53,566 nt of DNA from the NCBI RefSeq assembly GCF_001297125.1, contig NZ_LHPC01000014.1, positions 1 to 53,566 on the forward strand, written 5' to 3'. Position numbers and translations under genes: made by a program. The notes under the pieces were generated by a model that saw only the letters and a program-made list of their open reading frames with translations, searched no databases and was not told where the DNA came from. The stretch comes from Pseudomonas sp. RIT-PI-q. GTDB taxonomy: Bacteria > Pseudomonadota > Gammaproteobacteria > Pseudomonadales > Pseudomonadaceae. Position 1 is the first letter of the stretch; every line of letters starts with the position of its first letter. Below, piece after piece: positions 25,595-34,912 of the stretch.

Positions 25595-27373
25595 ATGCCT
25601 AGGCCAACCTCTCTGACCGGTCGCAGCCTGGTCGCCGGCGCCGCCCAGGGCGCCCTGCTGTTCGCCGACGTCGGCTTGAGTTTCTGGGGTGGGGTCGATC
25701 CGTACAGCGGAGAAGTCATCGACCGCCACCACCCGCTCAGCGGCGAACACCTGGCCGGCCGGGTGCTGGCCATTCCCAGCGGTCGCGGCTCGTGCACCGG
25801 CAGCAGCGTGCTGATGGAACTGATCAGCAACGGTCACGCGCCGGCCGCACTGGTGCTGGCCGAGCCCGATGAGATTCTGACCCTGGGCGTGCTGGTGGCA
25901 CAGACCATTTTCGAGCGTTCCCTGCCGGTGCTGTGCATCGGCCGGGAGGCCTTTGCCGCCTTGCGCGGCCAGGCCTTCGCTCGGGTCGAAGGCCCTTCGC
26001 TGACACTCTTCGAACACCTGCCGGGCGACGCCTGGCAGGCACTCGATAGTCCTTTGCAGACAGCCGCAACAGACGTCTCGATCGAACTCACCGAGCAGGA
26101 TCGAACGCTGCTCGACGGCTACCATGGCAAGGCCGCCCAGGTCGCCATGCAGATCGTCCTGCGCATGGCGCAACTGCAAGGCGCGCGCAGTCTGGTGGAT
26201 GTCACCCAGGCGCACATCGACGGTTGCATCTACACCGGACCGGCGAGCCTGCGCTTCGCCGAACAATTGGTGCAGTGGGGAGCAAAAGTACGGGTGCCGA
26301 CCACCCTTAATTCAATCTCCGTCGACCAGCGCCGTTGGCGTGAGTTGGGCATCGACCCGGCGCTCGGTGAACCGGCCAGTGCCCTGGGCGATGCGTACAT
26401 GGCGATGGGCGCGCAGCTCAGTTTCACCTGCGCGCCCTACCTGCTCGACAGCGCGCCGAAGGCCGGCGAGCAAATCGTCTGGGCCGAATCCAACGCGGTG
26501 GTCTACGCCAACAGCGTGCTCGGTGCGCGCACCCTGAAGTACCCGGACTACTTGGACATCTGCATCGCCCTGACAGGCCGCGCGCCACTGATCGGTTGCC
26601 ACCTGGACGCGCAACGCAAAGCGGGTCTGCAAATCGAGTTGCCCACTTTGGGCGAACTGGACGATGCCTTTTACCCGCTGCTCGGTTACCACATCGGCGC
26701 CCTCTCGGGCAGCCGGATTCCTTTGGTGCTGGGGCTGGAACAGCGCAAGCCGAGCCTGGACGACCTGAAAGCCTTCGGCGCGGCCTTCGCCACCACGTCT
26801 GCCGCGCCGTTGTTTCATATCGCCGGGGTCACGCCGGAGGCAATTGATCCAACTCAGGTGCTGGCGCCGGACGTCGCGCTACCCGTGGAAAAAATCCGCC
26901 TGAAGGACCTGTTGCTCAGTTGGCGTGAGCTCAACAGCGCCCGCGACAACCGGGTGGATGTGGTCTCGCTGGGCAACCCGCATTTCTCGCTCAGCGAGTT
27001 CGCCCACCTGGCGCGGCTGTGTCGGGGTCGGCACAAACACCCTGACGTGGTCCTCGCCATCACTTGCGGTCGTGCCGTGCTGGAGCAGGCTCGCGAGGCC
27101 GGGCATATCGCCGTGATCGAAGCTTTCGGTGCCACGCTGGTGACCGACACCTGCTGGTGCATGCTCGGCGAACCGGTGATTCCGCTGGCCGCGAAAACCT
27201 TGATGACCAACTCGGGCAAGTACGCCCATTACGCACCGGGGCTGGTCGGTCGCAAGGTGCACTTCGCCAACCTCGCCGAATGCGTCGACGCCGCTTGCAA
27301 CGCCACGGCCAGCGGTCGCCTGCCGGCCTGGCTGCAACCCGCCGCCTCACTGGAGAGCCCCGCGCATGTTTGA
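25595..27373 (+). CDS. Aconitase X, probable cis-3-hydroxy-L-proline dehydratase (fused form)
   Basis: A 592-residue single-chain aconitase X. The N-terminal swivel (DUF126) domain, about residues 1-150, includes AIPSGRGSCTGSSVLMEL. It is followed by the large DUF521 domain with ESNAVVYANSVLGARTLKYP and DTCWCMLGEPVIPLAAKTLM, where Cys likely bind iron. Fused bacterial aconitase X enzymes dehydrate cis-3-hydroxy-L-proline to 1-pyrroline-2-carboxylate, which LhpD (34913-35920) can reduce to proline. A GTG at 25586 is in frame, but GAGG spaces correctly to the ATG at 25595. It overlaps the next permease gene by 8 bases, so it is embedded within the transporter operon. Confidence 0.88.
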   Translation: MPRPTSLTGRSLVAGAAQGALLFADVGLSFWGGVDPYSGEVIDRHHPLSGEHLAGRVLAIPSGRGSCTGSSVLMELISNGHAPAALVLAEPDEILTLGVLVAQTIFERSLPVLCIGREAFAALRGQAFARVEGPSLTLFEHLPGDAWQALDSPLQTAATDVSIELTEQDRTLLDGYHGKAAQVAMQIVLRMAQLQGARSLVDVTQAHIDGCIYTGPASLRFAEQLVQWGAKVRVPTTLNSISVDQRRWRELGIDPALGEPASALGDAYMAMGAQLSFTCAPYLLDSAPKAGEQIVWAESNAVVYANSVLGARTLKYPDYLDICIALTGRAPLIGCHLDAQRKAGLQIELPTLGELDDAFYPLLGYHIGALSGSRIPLVLGLEQRKPSLDDLKAFGAAFATTSAAPLFHIAGVTPEAIDPTQVLAPDVALPVEKIRLKDLLLSWRELNSARDNRVDVVSLGNPHFSLSEFAHLARLCRGRHKHPDVVLAITCGRAVLEQAREAGHIAVIEAFGATLVTDTCWCMLGEPVIPLAAKTLMTNSGKYAHYAPGLVGRKVHFANLAECVDAACNATASGRLPAWLQPAASLESPAHV

Positions 27374-28031
27374 TTACACCTTCCAATGGCGTGCGACGCT
27401 GCGCGCCCTGCCGGACATGCTCGCCGGTGCGGTTGTCACCTTCGAGACCGCTGCGTTGTCGATGATCTTCGGCGTGCTGATCGCCCTGGCCCTGACGGTC
27501 ATGCGCGAGACCAAAAACCCGCTGCTGCGTGGCATCGGCAACGGCTGGGTGTCGATTGCCCGCAACACGCCGTCGCTGTTCCAGATCTACGTCCTGTACT
27601 TCGGCCTCGGCTCCATGGGGCTGCACGTCAGCTCCTGGTTCGCATTGCTGGCGGGGATCACTTTCAACAACGCGGGTTATCTCGCGGAAAACTTTCGCGG
27701 CGGTCTCAAGGCTGTTCCCGGTACGCAAGTGCGCGCCGCGCGTTCGTTGGGCATGAGTGCCTTCCAGGCTTACCGGATGATCATCGTTCCGCAGTTGCTG
27801 CGGATCGTGTTCTACCCGTTGAGCAATCAAATGGTCTGGGCCGTGTTGATGACGTCGCTGGGGGTGATCGTCGGGCTGAACAATGACCTCACCGGTGTGA
27901 CCCAGGACTACAACGTCAAAACGTTCCGCACCTTCGAATACTTCGCCATCGCTGCGGTGCTGTATTACCTGATTGCCAAGGCGATCGTCGCGGCAGCCCG
28001 GCTGATGGCCTGGCGGCTGTTTCGCTACTGA
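27366..28031 (+). CDS. Polar amino acid ABC transporter permease 1
   Basis: A 221-residue inner-membrane protein of the HisM/GlnP class with about five hydrophobic helices. The EAA-type loop that contacts the ATPase is AARSLGMSAFQAYRMIIVPQ near residue 125-145. The ATG lies inside the end of the aconitase X gene (8-base overlap). It pairs with the next permease to form the membrane channel. Confidence 0.92.
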   Translation: MFDYTFQWRATLRALPDMLAGAVVTFETAALSMIFGVLIALALTVMRETKNPLLRGIGNGWVSIARNTPSLFQIYVLYFGLGSMGLHVSSWFALLAGITFNNAGYLAENFRGGLKAVPGTQVRAARSLGMSAFQAYRMIIVPQLLRIVFYPLSNQMVWAVLMTSLGVIVGLNNDLTGVTQDYNVKTFRTFEYFAIAAVLYYLIAKAIVAAARLMAWRLFRY

Positions 28032-28040
28032 GGGGTGACC

Positions 28041-28691
28041 ATGTTTTCCACCAGTTTTTCCTGGAATGACCTGCTGTTTTTGCTCAATGGCGCCTGGATC
28101 ACCCTGCAACTGACGTTCTGGTCGATCATCCTCGGCTCCTTCGCCGGGCTGCTGTTCGGTCTGCTGCGGGCGTTGTTGCCAAGGGCCAGCCTGCCACTGG
28201 CCTGGGTGCTGGACGTGTTTCGCAGCGTGCCGTTGCTGATCCAGTTCGTGCTGTTCAACTCGCTCAAGAGCATCGTCGGCCTGAATATCAGCGCCTTCAG
28301 CGTCGGCTGCATCGTGCTCGGGGTTTATGCCGCCGCGTACTTCACCGAGATCGTCCGCAGCGGCGTGCTGTCGGTGCCGTTCAGTGTGCGCCGGGCCAGT
28401 CGCTCGCTGGGCCTGAGTTTCTTGCAGGACTTGCGCTGGATCGTCCTGCCAATGGCCACGCGGGTGGCCTTCCCCGGCTGGCTGAACCTGGTGCTCAGCG
28501 TAATGAAAGACACCGCGCTGGTGATGTGGATCGGCATCGTCGAACTGCTGCGCGCCTCGCAAACCATCGTGACCCGCATCCAGGAACCGCTGCTGGTGCT
28601 GTGCATCGCGGGCCTCATCTACTACGTCATGAGCCTGGTGGTCGCTCGCCTCGGCGCTCGTCTGGAAAGAAGGTGGCAAGAAAATGATTGA
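28041..28691 (+). CDS. Polar amino acid ABC transporter permease 2
   Basis: A 216-residue HisQ/HisM-class permease. The EAA-type loop is RRASRSLGLSFLQDLRWIVL. The start is set at ATG 28041, which has GAGGGG 6 bases upstream; a GTG at 28035 is also in frame. It overlaps the ATPase gene by 8 bases and is the second half of the channel. Confidence 0.92.
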   Translation: MFSTSFSWNDLLFLLNGAWITLQLTFWSIILGSFAGLLFGLLRALLPRASLPLAWVLDVFRSVPLLIQFVLFNSLKSIVGLNISAFSVGCIVLGVYAAAYFTEIVRSGVLSVPFSVRRASRSLGLSFLQDLRWIVLPMATRVAFPGWLNLVLSVMKDTALVMWIGIVELLRASQTIVTRIQEPLLVLCIAGLIYYVMSLVVARLGARLERRWQEND

Positions 28692-29406
28692 GATCGACAA
28701 CGTACACAAATCCTTCGGCGACCTCGAAGTGGTCAAGGGCGTGAACCTGACGGTGAGCAAGGGCGAGGTGGTGTCGATTATCGGCGGCTCCGGCTCGGGT
28801 AAATCGACGCTGCTGATGTGCATCAACGGCCTGGAGCCGATCCAGAAAGGCAATATCCGCGTCGACGGCGTCGAGGTTCATCACAGCGCCACCGACCTCA
28901 ACCGCCTGCGGCAGCGGATCGGCATCGTGTTCCAGCAATGGAATGCCTTCCCGCACCTGACCGTGCTGGAAAACGTGATGCTGGCGCCGCGCAAAGTGCT
29001 CGGCAAGAGTAAGGCCGAAGCCGAGGAACTGGCGGTGCGGCAGCTGACTCACGTGGGGTTGGGCGACAAGCTCAAGGCCTTTCCCGGCAAGTTGTCCGGC
29101 GGCCAGCAACAGCGCATGGCGATTGCCCGCGCCCTGGCGATGTCGCCGGATTACATGCTGTTCGACGAAGCCACTTCGGCGCTTGATCCGCAGTTGGTCG
29201 GCGAGGTGCTGGACACCATGCGCATGCTCGCGGAGGACGGGATGACCATGGTGTTGGTGACGCACGAGATTCGCTTTGCCCGGGATGTGTCTGATCGCGT
29301 GGCGTTCTTTCGCAATGGGCGGGTGCATGAGATTGGGTCGCCGGATCAGGTGATTGGCAATCCGGTGCATGCGGAGACTGCGGCGTTTTTGAAATCAGTG
29401 AAATAA
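28684..29406 (+). CDS. Polar amino acid ABC transporter ATPase
   Basis: A 240-residue ABC ATPase with all motifs: Walker [10 protein letters not shown] (residues 34-42), signature [16 protein letters not shown], Walker [13 protein letters not shown] and the H-loop VTHEI. It energises uptake with the binding protein at 24766 and the two permeases. The gene starts within the upstream permease. A REP pair follows the stop codon, which may protect the operon mRNA. Confidence 0.94.
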   Translation: MIEIDNVHKSFGDLEVVKGVNLTVSKGEVVSIIGGSGSGKSTLLMCINGLEPIQKGNIRVDGVEVHHSATDLNRLRQRIGIVFQQWNAFPHLTVLENVMLAPRKVLGKSKAEAEELAVRQLTHVGLGDKLKAFPGKLSGGQQQRMAIARALAMSPDYMLFDEATSALDPQLVGEVLDTMRMLAEDGMTMVLVTHEIRFARDVSDRVAFFRNGRVHEIGSPDQVIGNPVHAETAAFLKSVK

Positions 29407-29411
29407 CAACT

Positions 29412-29514
29412 GGCCTCATCGCGGGCAAGCCCGCTCCCACAGTGATCGGTGTCGACCACCGATTTTGTGTACACCATCACACCCTGTGGGAGCGGGCTTG
29501 CCCGCGATGAGGCC
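29412..29514. repeat. Inverted REP pair
   Basis: Two perfectly inverted 30-base arms (29412-29441 and 29485-29514) of the GTGGGAGCGGGCTTGCCCGC type, between the ATPase gene and the racemase-family gene. Confidence 0.9.
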
Positions 29515-29540
29515 CACACAGACAAAACAAGGAGCAAACC

Positions 29541-30569
29541 ATGCGCTCATCAAAAGTCATCCACATAGTCAGTTGCCACGCCGAAGGCGAAGTCGGCGAC
29601 GTGATCGTCGGCGGTGTCGCCCCGCCACCCGGCGCCACCGTGTGGGAACAGTCACGCTGGATTGCCAGGGATGAAACCCTGCGCAACTTCGTCCTCAACG
29701 AACCGCGCGGCGGCGTGTTCCGTCACGTCAATCTGCTGGTGCCGGCCAAGGACCCAAGGGCGCAGATGGCCTGGATCATCATGGAACCGGCCGACACGCC
29801 GCCCATGTCCGGTTCCAACTCGTTGTGCGTCGCGACGGTGCTGCTCGACAGCGGCATCCTGCCGATGACCGAACCGCAAACCCGCTTGGTGCTCGAAGCG
29901 CCCGGCGGATTGATCGAGGCCGTGGCCGATTGCCGTGATGGCAAGGTCGAACGAGTGGAAATCAAAAACGTACCGTCGTTTGCTGACCGCCTCGACGCCT
30001 GGATTGAAGTCGAAGGCCTGGGCTCCTTGCAGGTCGACACCGCGTACGGCGGCGACAGTTTTGTGATCGCCGACGCCGAGCGCTTGGGCTTCTCCATTCG
30101 TCCCGATGAGGCGGCCGAACTGGTGGAGATCGGGCTGAAAATCACCCGTGCAGCGAACGAACAATTGGGCTTCGTCCATCCGCTGAACCCTGAGTGGTCG
30201 CACATTTCCTTCTGCCAGATCGCCGCGCCCATCGTCTATGAGAACGGCATCGCCACCGGTGCCAACGCGGTGGTGATTCAACCCGGCAAGATCGACCGCT
30301 CGCCCACCGGCACCGGTTGCTCGGCGCGCATGGCGGTGATGCAGGCCAAAGGGTTGATGCAGGTGGGGGATCGTTTTATCGGTCGTTCGATCATCGGTTC
30401 CGAGTTCCATTGCCGCATCGATTCGCTGACCGAAGTGGCCGGGCGCGCCGCCATCTACCCGTGCATTTCCGGCCGGGCCTGGATCACCGGCACCCACCAA
30501 TTGCTGCTCGATCCGAGCGATCCCTGGCCACAAGGCTATCGCCTGTCAGACACCTGGCCGGGCGCCTGA
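29541..30569 (+). CDS. Proline racemase-family protein with Ser/Thr in place of both catalytic Cys
   Basis: A 342-residue member of the proline racemase superfamily. Where the family has Cys in MCGH and SPCGTG, this protein has Ser90 ([10 protein letters not shown]) and Thr256 ([11 protein letters not shown]). Family members with two Cys racemise or epimerise; one with Cys plus Thr is a trans-3-hydroxy-L-proline dehydratase, and Ser plus Cys forms have mixed activity. A Ser/Thr protein should not work as a two-base racemase. A dehydratase acting on a 3-hydroxyproline, feeding LhpD, is the most attractive guess, but the activity is unknown. AAGGAG lies about 7 bases before the ATG. It sits between the transporter operon and lhpC. 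Confidence 0.85.
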   Translation: MRSSKVIHIVSCHAEGEVGDVIVGGVAPPPGATVWEQSRWIARDETLRNFVLNEPRGGVFRHVNLLVPAKDPRAQMAWIIMEPADTPPMSGSNSLCVATVLLDSGILPMTEPQTRLVLEAPGGLIEAVADCRDGKVERVEIKNVPSFADRLDAWIEVEGLGSLQVDTAYGGDSFVIADAERLGFSIRPDEAAELVEIGLKITRAANEQLGFVHPLNPEWSHISFCQIAAPIVYENGIATGANAVVIQPGKIDRSPTGTGCSARMAVMQAKGLMQVGDRFIGRSIIGSEFHCRIDSLTEVAGRAAIYPCISGRAWITGTHQLLLDPSDPWPQGYRLSDTWPGA

Positions 30570-30655
30570 CACCCGAATCATTGATCGCACTGACAAACGG
30601 CTAAAAAAACCCCTTAAAACCTGAAAAAAGCACTGGCCGAGTGTTGGCACTTGCA

Positions 30656-30671
30656 ATATCGTATACGAAAT
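30656..30671. promoter_or_regulatory. Putative GntR operator before lhpC
   Basis: ATATCGTATACGAAAT, identical over all 16 bases to the site at 24705-24720, with the perfect palindrome TCGTATACGA at 30659-30668. It lies 25 bases before the lhpC ATG, in a good position to block its promoter. Confidence 0.75.
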
Positions 30672-30695
30672 ACAATTAATGAACCGGAGGTAACA

Positions 30696-31613
30696 ATGAG
30701 CAAGCGCATTAACTGGAGTGGCGTCTTCCCCGCGGTGACCACTCAATTCAACGATGACTTCTCGATCAACCTGGAAAAAACCCACCAGGTGATTTCCAAC
30801 GTGATCCGTGACGGCGTATCGGGCCTGGTGGTGTGCGGTTCGGTAGGCGAAAACACTTCATTGAGCGCCGAAGAAAAAATCGCCGTGACCGAAGTCGCGG
30901 TCGACGCCTCCCGTGGCCGTGTGCCAGTGATTTGCGGCGTGGCCGAATTCACCAGCATTCAAGCGGCCAAAGTGGCCAACGCGGTGCGCCGGGTCGGCGT
31001 CGACGGCGTCATGCTGATGCCGGCGCTGGTCTACGGTTCCAAGCCGTTCGAGACTGCCGAGCACTACCGCTACGTGGCGAAAAACGCTGACGTACCGCTG
31101 ATGGTTTACAACAACCCGCCGATCTACAAAAACGACGTCACTCCGGACATCCTGATTTCCCTCGCCGACTGCGACAACGTGGTGTGCTTCAAGGATTCCT
31201 CCGGCGACACCCGCCGCTTCATCGACGTGCGCAATGAAGTCGGTGATCGTTTCGTACTGTTCGCCGGTCTCGATGACGTGGTGCTGGAAAGCATCGCGGT
31301 GGGCGCCGAGGGTTGGGTCTCGGGCATGTCCAACGTGTTCCCGAAAGAAGGCGAAACCATCTTCCGCCTGGCCAAGGCCGGCCGCTTCGCCGAAGCCATG
31401 CCGATCTACGAATGGCTGATGCCGATCCTGCACCTCGATGCGCGTGCCGACCTGGTGCAGTGCATCAAGCTGTGCGAAGCCATTGCCGGTCGCGGCAGCG
31501 CCTTGACCCGTCCGCCACGCCTGGCGCTGCCGGAAGCCGATCGAGTGTTCGTCGAGCAGATCATGGCCAAGGCCCTGGCCAATCGTCCGGAACTGCCGGA
31601 CGTCGGTCTCTGA
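30696..31613 (+). CDS. lhpC: LhpC, 1-pyrroline-4-hydroxy-2-carboxylate deaminase
   Basis: A 305-residue DHDPS/NAL-family lyase. It shows the Schiff-base Lys166 in [10 protein letters not shown], Tyr138 in MVYNNPP and the pyruvate-binding motif [10 protein letters not shown]. In hydroxyproline catabolism this family member converts 1-pyrroline-4-hydroxy-2-carboxylate to 2-oxoglutarate semialdehyde and ammonia. GGAGG lies 6 bases before the ATG at 30696. The GntR operator is immediately upstream, so lhpC probably heads the unit with the downstream MHS transporter and lhpG. Confidence 0.93.
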   Translation: MSKRINWSGVFPAVTTQFNDDFSINLEKTHQVISNVIRDGVSGLVVCGSVGENTSLSAEEKIAVTEVAVDASRGRVPVICGVAEFTSIQAAKVANAVRRVGVDGVMLMPALVYGSKPFETAEHYRYVAKNADVPLMVYNNPPIYKNDVTPDILISLADCDNVVCFKDSSGDTRRFIDVRNEVGDRFVLFAGLDDVVLESIAVGAEGWVSGMSNVFPKEGETIFRLAKAGRFAEAMPIYEWLMPILHLDARADLVQCIKLCEAIAGRGSALTRPPRLALPEADRVFVEQIMAKALANRPELPDVGL

Positions 31614-31619
31614 GTGATG

Positions 31620-31650
31620 GCCGGGCGGGCCCTTGCGGGTCCGGCCCGGC
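31620..31650 (+). other. GC-rich hairpin between lhpC and the MHS transporter
   Basis: GCCGGGCGGGCCC pairs with a near-complement ending GGCCCGGC around TTGC. There is no T-run, so it may attenuate or stabilise rather than terminate. Confidence 0.5.
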
Positions 31651-31684
31651 TGCCTGTCTTTGCGCCTCTACGGAAAACGCCAGC

Positions 31685-33082
31685 ATGTCCAATCCTCACA
31701 GCAGCTCCAGCGCAACCACACCCTCGGGACTCAAACGCGTCGTGGCTGCCGCCATGGCCGGCACCGTCGCCGAATGGTATGAATTCTTCCTCTATGGCAC
31801 CGCCTCGGCCCTGGTCTTCGGCCAACTGTTCTTTCGTCAGACCGACAGCCCCATCGACGGCATCATCGCCGCTTTCGCCCTGTACGCCGTCGGTTTTCTC
31901 GCCCGCCCGTTGGGCGGTTTGGTGTTCGGTTACTACGGTGACAAATTCGGCCGCAAACGCCTGCTGCAACTGAGTCTGGTGGTGGTCGGCATCACCACGT
32001 TCCTGATGGGCTGTTTGCCCGGTTTCGACCAGATCGGCTATGCGGCGCCCGTGTTGTTGGTGCTGTTGCGGTTGATCCAGGGTTTCGCCTTTGGCGGCGA
32101 ATGGGGCGGCGCGATTCTGTTGGTGTCGGAACACTGCCCGGACAATCGTCGGGGCTTCTGGGCCAGTTGGCCGCAAGCTGGGGTGCCGGCCGGGAACCTC
32201 GTGGCGACTGTCGCCTTGCTGCTGTTGTCGTCGAACCTGTCGGAGGCGCAATTCCTCGCCTGGGGCTGGCGTGTCGCGTTCTGGTTTTCGGCGGTGGTGG
32301 TGCTGATCGGCTACTGGATTCGCACCAGCGTCGATGACGCGCCGATCTTCAAGGAAGCCCAGGCGCGTCAGGCGCAGAACAAGCAACAGCAACTCGGAGT
32401 GGTCGAAGTGCTGCGTCACCACTGGCGTGCGGTGCTGGTCGGCATCGGCGCGCGGTTTGCCGAGAACATCCTCTACTACACCGTCGTGACCTTCTCGATT
32501 ACTTACTTGAAACTGGTGGTGCACAAGGACACTTCAGAGATTCTGCTGCTGATGTTCGGTGCGCACTTGCTGCACTTCTTTTTGATTCCGCTGATGGGCT
32601 ATCTGTCCGACCTGGTCGGGCGCAAACCGGTGTACCTGACCGGGGCGATTCTCACGGCGTTCTGGGGCTTCATCGGTTTTCCGATGATGGACACCGGCAA
32701 CAACTGGATGATCATCGGCGCCATCACGTTGGGCCTGGCGATCGAGTCGATGACCTATGCGCCCTACTCGGCGTTGATGGCCGAAATGTTCCCGACCCAC
32801 GTGCGCTACACCGCGCTTTCCCTGTGCTATCAGGTGGCACCGATCTTCGCCGGTTCCCTCGCGCCGTTGATCGCCATCACCTTGCTCAACAAGTACCACA
32901 GCTCGACACCGATCGCCTGGTATCTGGTGGGCGCCGCGCTGATATCCATCGTCGCCGTCGGCCTGACGCGAGAAACCCGTGGTAAGTCATTGCACCAGGT
33001 GGATGCTGAGTCTGCCGCACGCATTGCCGCGCTGGACGACACCGCACCGGCCACCCCACGCCGGGGCGATTCCCTGGCCTGA
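31685..33082 (+). CDS. MFS metabolite:H+ symporter (MHS family), hydroxyproline module
   Basis: A 465-residue transporter with twelve hydrophobic segments and MHS marks: [19 protein letters not shown] in helix 1, [13 protein letters not shown] in the 2-3 loop, and [15 protein letters not shown]. It is likely an additional importer for hydroxyproline or proline, working beside the ABC system, as suggested by its place between lhpC and lhpG. The start at 31685 gives a normal N-terminus; the longer frame upstream lies inside lhpC. A REP pair follows. Confidence 0.88.
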   Translation: MSNPHSSSSATTPSGLKRVVAAAMAGTVAEWYEFFLYGTASALVFGQLFFRQTDSPIDGIIAAFALYAVGFLARPLGGLVFGYYGDKFGRKRLLQLSLVVVGITTFLMGCLPGFDQIGYAAPVLLVLLRLIQGFAFGGEWGGAILLVSEHCPDNRRGFWASWPQAGVPAGNLVATVALLLLSSNLSEAQFLAWGWRVAFWFSAVVVLIGYWIRTSVDDAPIFKEAQARQAQNKQQQLGVVEVLRHHWRAVLVGIGARFAENILYYTVVTFSITYLKLVVHKDTSEILLLMFGAHLLHFFLIPLMGYLSDLVGRKPVYLTGAILTAFWGFIGFPMMDTGNNWMIIGAITLGLAIESMTYAPYSALMAEMFPTHVRYTALSLCYQVAPIFAGSLAPLIAITLLNKYHSSTPIAWYLVGAALISIVAVGLTRETRGKSLHQVDAESAARIAALDDTAPATPRRGDSLA

Positions 33083-33104
33083 CCCACCGCCACCCTACCC
33101 TACC

Positions 33105-33207
33105 CTGTAGGAGCGAGGCTTGCCCGCGAAGGTCGTCAACGATGACGCGGGTTGTCTGAATAAGCGCATCGTTCTTGAGTTCTTCGCGGGCAAGCCTCGC
33201 TCCTACA
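33105..33207. repeat. Inverted REP pair before lhpG
   Basis: Arms at 33105-33130 and 33183-33207 (CTGTAGGAGCGAGGCTTGCC and complement) separated by about 52 bases. It lies between the MHS transporter and lhpG. Confidence 0.85.
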
Positions 33208-33260
33208 AGGGATCCCGTCCCGACAAGGGATCCGGTCCCGACAATGGGTGCGGTGCCAAT
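33207..33260 (+). repeat. 18-bp tandem repeat in the lhpG leader
   Basis: Two near-identical 18-base units, AAGGGATCCCGTCCCGAC and AAGGGATCCGGTCCCGAC (33207-33242), are followed by a diverged third unit to 33260. It starts exactly where the REP arm ends. In the lhpG frame it would encode a PTRDPV repeat if translation started upstream, but the real start is at 33283. Confidence 0.75.
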
Positions 33261-33282
33261 CTTTTTTCAACAGGATTTTTTT

Positions 33283-34863
33283 ATGCCGCAGATCATCGGC
33301 CACAACTACATCGGTGGTGCGCGCAGCGCTGCCGGCAGCATCACCGTGCACAGCCACGACGCCCACACCGGTGAAGCGCTGCCCTTCTCGTTCATTCAGG
33401 CAACCGTTGATGAAGTGGATGCTGCCGCCCAGGCTGCCGCGTCGGCCTATCCAGCATTTCGCGCACTGCCGGTAAGCAGACGTGCGGAATTTCTCGAGGC
33501 CATCGCCGCGCAACTCGATGCACTGGACGATGAGTTCGTCGCGCTGGTAACCCAGGAAACCGCGCTGCCCACCGGGCGCATTCAGGGCGAACGCGCGCGC
33601 ACCAGCGGCCAGATGCGCCTGTTCGCCCAGGTCCTGCGCCGTGGCGATTTCTATGGTGCGCGGATCGACCGTGGCTTGCCCGAACGGCAGCCGCTGCCAC
33701 GGGTCGATCTGCGGCAGTACCGGATCGGCGTCGGCCCGGTTGCCGTGTTTGGCGCGAGCAACTTCCCGCTGGCGTTCTCCACGGCCGGTGGCGATACCGC
33801 CGCTGCCCTCGCCGCCGGATGCCCGGTGGTGTTCAAGGCCCACAGCGGGCATATGGCGACCGCCGAGCTGGTGGCCGATGCGATCCTGCGCGCCGCCGAG
33901 CAAACCGGCATGCCCAAGGGTGTGTTCAACATGATCTACGGTGCCGGGGTCGGCGAAGCGCTGGTCAAGCATCCGGCGATCCAGGCGGTTGGCTTCACCG
34001 GTTCGCTGAAGGGTGGCCGCGCCCTCTGCGACATGGCCGCCGCACGACCCCAACCGATTCCGGTGTTCGCCGAAATGAGCAGCATCAATCCGTTCGTGGT
34101 GTTGCCCGAAGCACTGCAAGTGCGCGGTGAGAAAATCGCCGGCGAACTCGCCGCTTCGGTGGTGCTCGGCTGCGGCCAGTTCTGCACTAATCCGGGGTTG
34201 GTGATCGGCATTCGCTCGCCGCAGTTCAGTGCATTCATCGAAACGCTTGGCGCGCTGATGGCTGAACAACCGGGGCAAACCATGCTCAACAGCGGCACGC
34301 TCGGCAGCTATGCCAAGGGTGTGCAGGCATTGCGCGCGCATCCGCAAATCAGCCATCTGGCGGGCCGCGAACAACAGGGCCAACAGGCGCAACCGCAACT
34401 GTTCAAGGCTGACGTCAGCCTGTTGCTCGACGGCGACTCGCTGCTGCAAGAAGAAGTGTTCGGCCCGACCACGGTGCTGGTGGAAGTGGCTGACACAGCC
34501 GAACTGCAACGGGCATTACAGAGTTTGCACGGACAACTCACGGCCACATTGATTGCCGAGGCCGGCGACCTGCAAAGCCATGGCGAGCTGCTGCCGCTGC
34601 TCGAACAGAAAGTCGGGCGGGTGCTGTTCAACGGTTATCCGACCGGCGTTGAAGTCTGCGATGCGATGGTGCATGGCGGGCCCTATCCGGCAACTTCCGA
34701 TGCCCGTGGCACCTCGGTCGGCAGCCTCGCCATCGACCGATTCCTGCGCCCGGTGTGCTACCAGAATTGCCCGGATGCGCTGCTGCCCGACGCGCTGAAA
34801 AACGCTAACCCGCTGGGCATTGCCCGCCAGGTCGATGGCCACAGCCATCGCGACCCGCTGTAA
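33283..34863 (+). CDS. lhpG: LhpG, 2-oxoglutarate semialdehyde dehydrogenase (2,5-dioxovalerate dehydrogenase)
   Basis: A 526-residue NAD(P)+ aldehyde dehydrogenase producing 2-oxoglutarate, the last step of trans-4-hydroxyproline use. Active-site residues are Asn160 (FGASNFPLAF), Lys185 (VVFKAHSGH), Glu264 (VFAEMSSINP) and catalytic Cys301 (GCGQFCTNPG). The pattern matches the class of semialdehyde dehydrogenases found in hydroxyproline and glucarate clusters. The start at 33283 has CAGGA about 8 bases upstream; an earlier ATG at 33175 lies across the REP and the tandem repeat and is unlikely. A terminator hairpin follows. Confidence 0.93.
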   Translation: MPQIIGHNYIGGARSAAGSITVHSHDAHTGEALPFSFIQATVDEVDAAAQAAASAYPAFRALPVSRRAEFLEAIAAQLDALDDEFVALVTQETALPTGRIQGERARTSGQMRLFAQVLRRGDFYGARIDRGLPERQPLPRVDLRQYRIGVGPVAVFGASNFPLAFSTAGGDTAAALAAGCPVVFKAHSGHMATAELVADAILRAAEQTGMPKGVFNMIYGAGVGEALVKHPAIQAVGFTGSLKGGRALCDMAAARPQPIPVFAEMSSINPFVVLPEALQVRGEKIAGELAASVVLGCGQFCTNPGLVIGIRSPQFSAFIETLGALMAEQPGQTMLNSGTLGSYAKGVQALRAHPQISHLAGREQQGQQAQPQLFKADVSLLLDGDSLLQEEVFGPTTVLVEVADTAELQRALQSLHGQLTATLIAEAGDLQSHGELLPLLEQKVGRVLFNGYPTGVEVCDAMVHGGPYPATSDARGTSVGSLAIDRFLRPVCYQNCPDALLPDALKNANPLGIARQVDGHSHRDPL

Positions 34864-34874
34864 AAAACCGCCCC

Positions 34875-34911
34875 CCTGTAGGAGCTGGCAAGCCAGCTCC
34901 TACAGGTTTTT
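34875..34911 (+). terminator. Bidirectional terminator between lhpG and lhpD
   Basis: A 14-bp perfect stem made from one REP unit (CCTGTAGGAGCTGG with its complement, 34875-34906), then TTTTT (34907-34911). The genes converge here, and a later T-run on the minus strand could serve lhpD as well. Confidence 0.85.
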
Positions 34912-34912
34912 A

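Noticed and set aside
27060..28853. 597-codon minus-strand open frame across the ABC genes
   Set aside because: It is a GC-bias artefact antisense to aconitase X, two permeases and the ATPase, all of which have clear motifs.
30644..30656. Sigma-54-like TTGGCACTTGCAAT before lhpC
   Set aside because: The GG to GC spacing is 5 bases rather than the 10 that sigma-54 promoters need.
33175..33282. Extended N-terminus for LhpG with PTRDPV repeats
   Set aside because: The extension is encoded by REP and tandem-repeat DNA. The ATG at 33283 has a Shine-Dalgarno and the usual family start.
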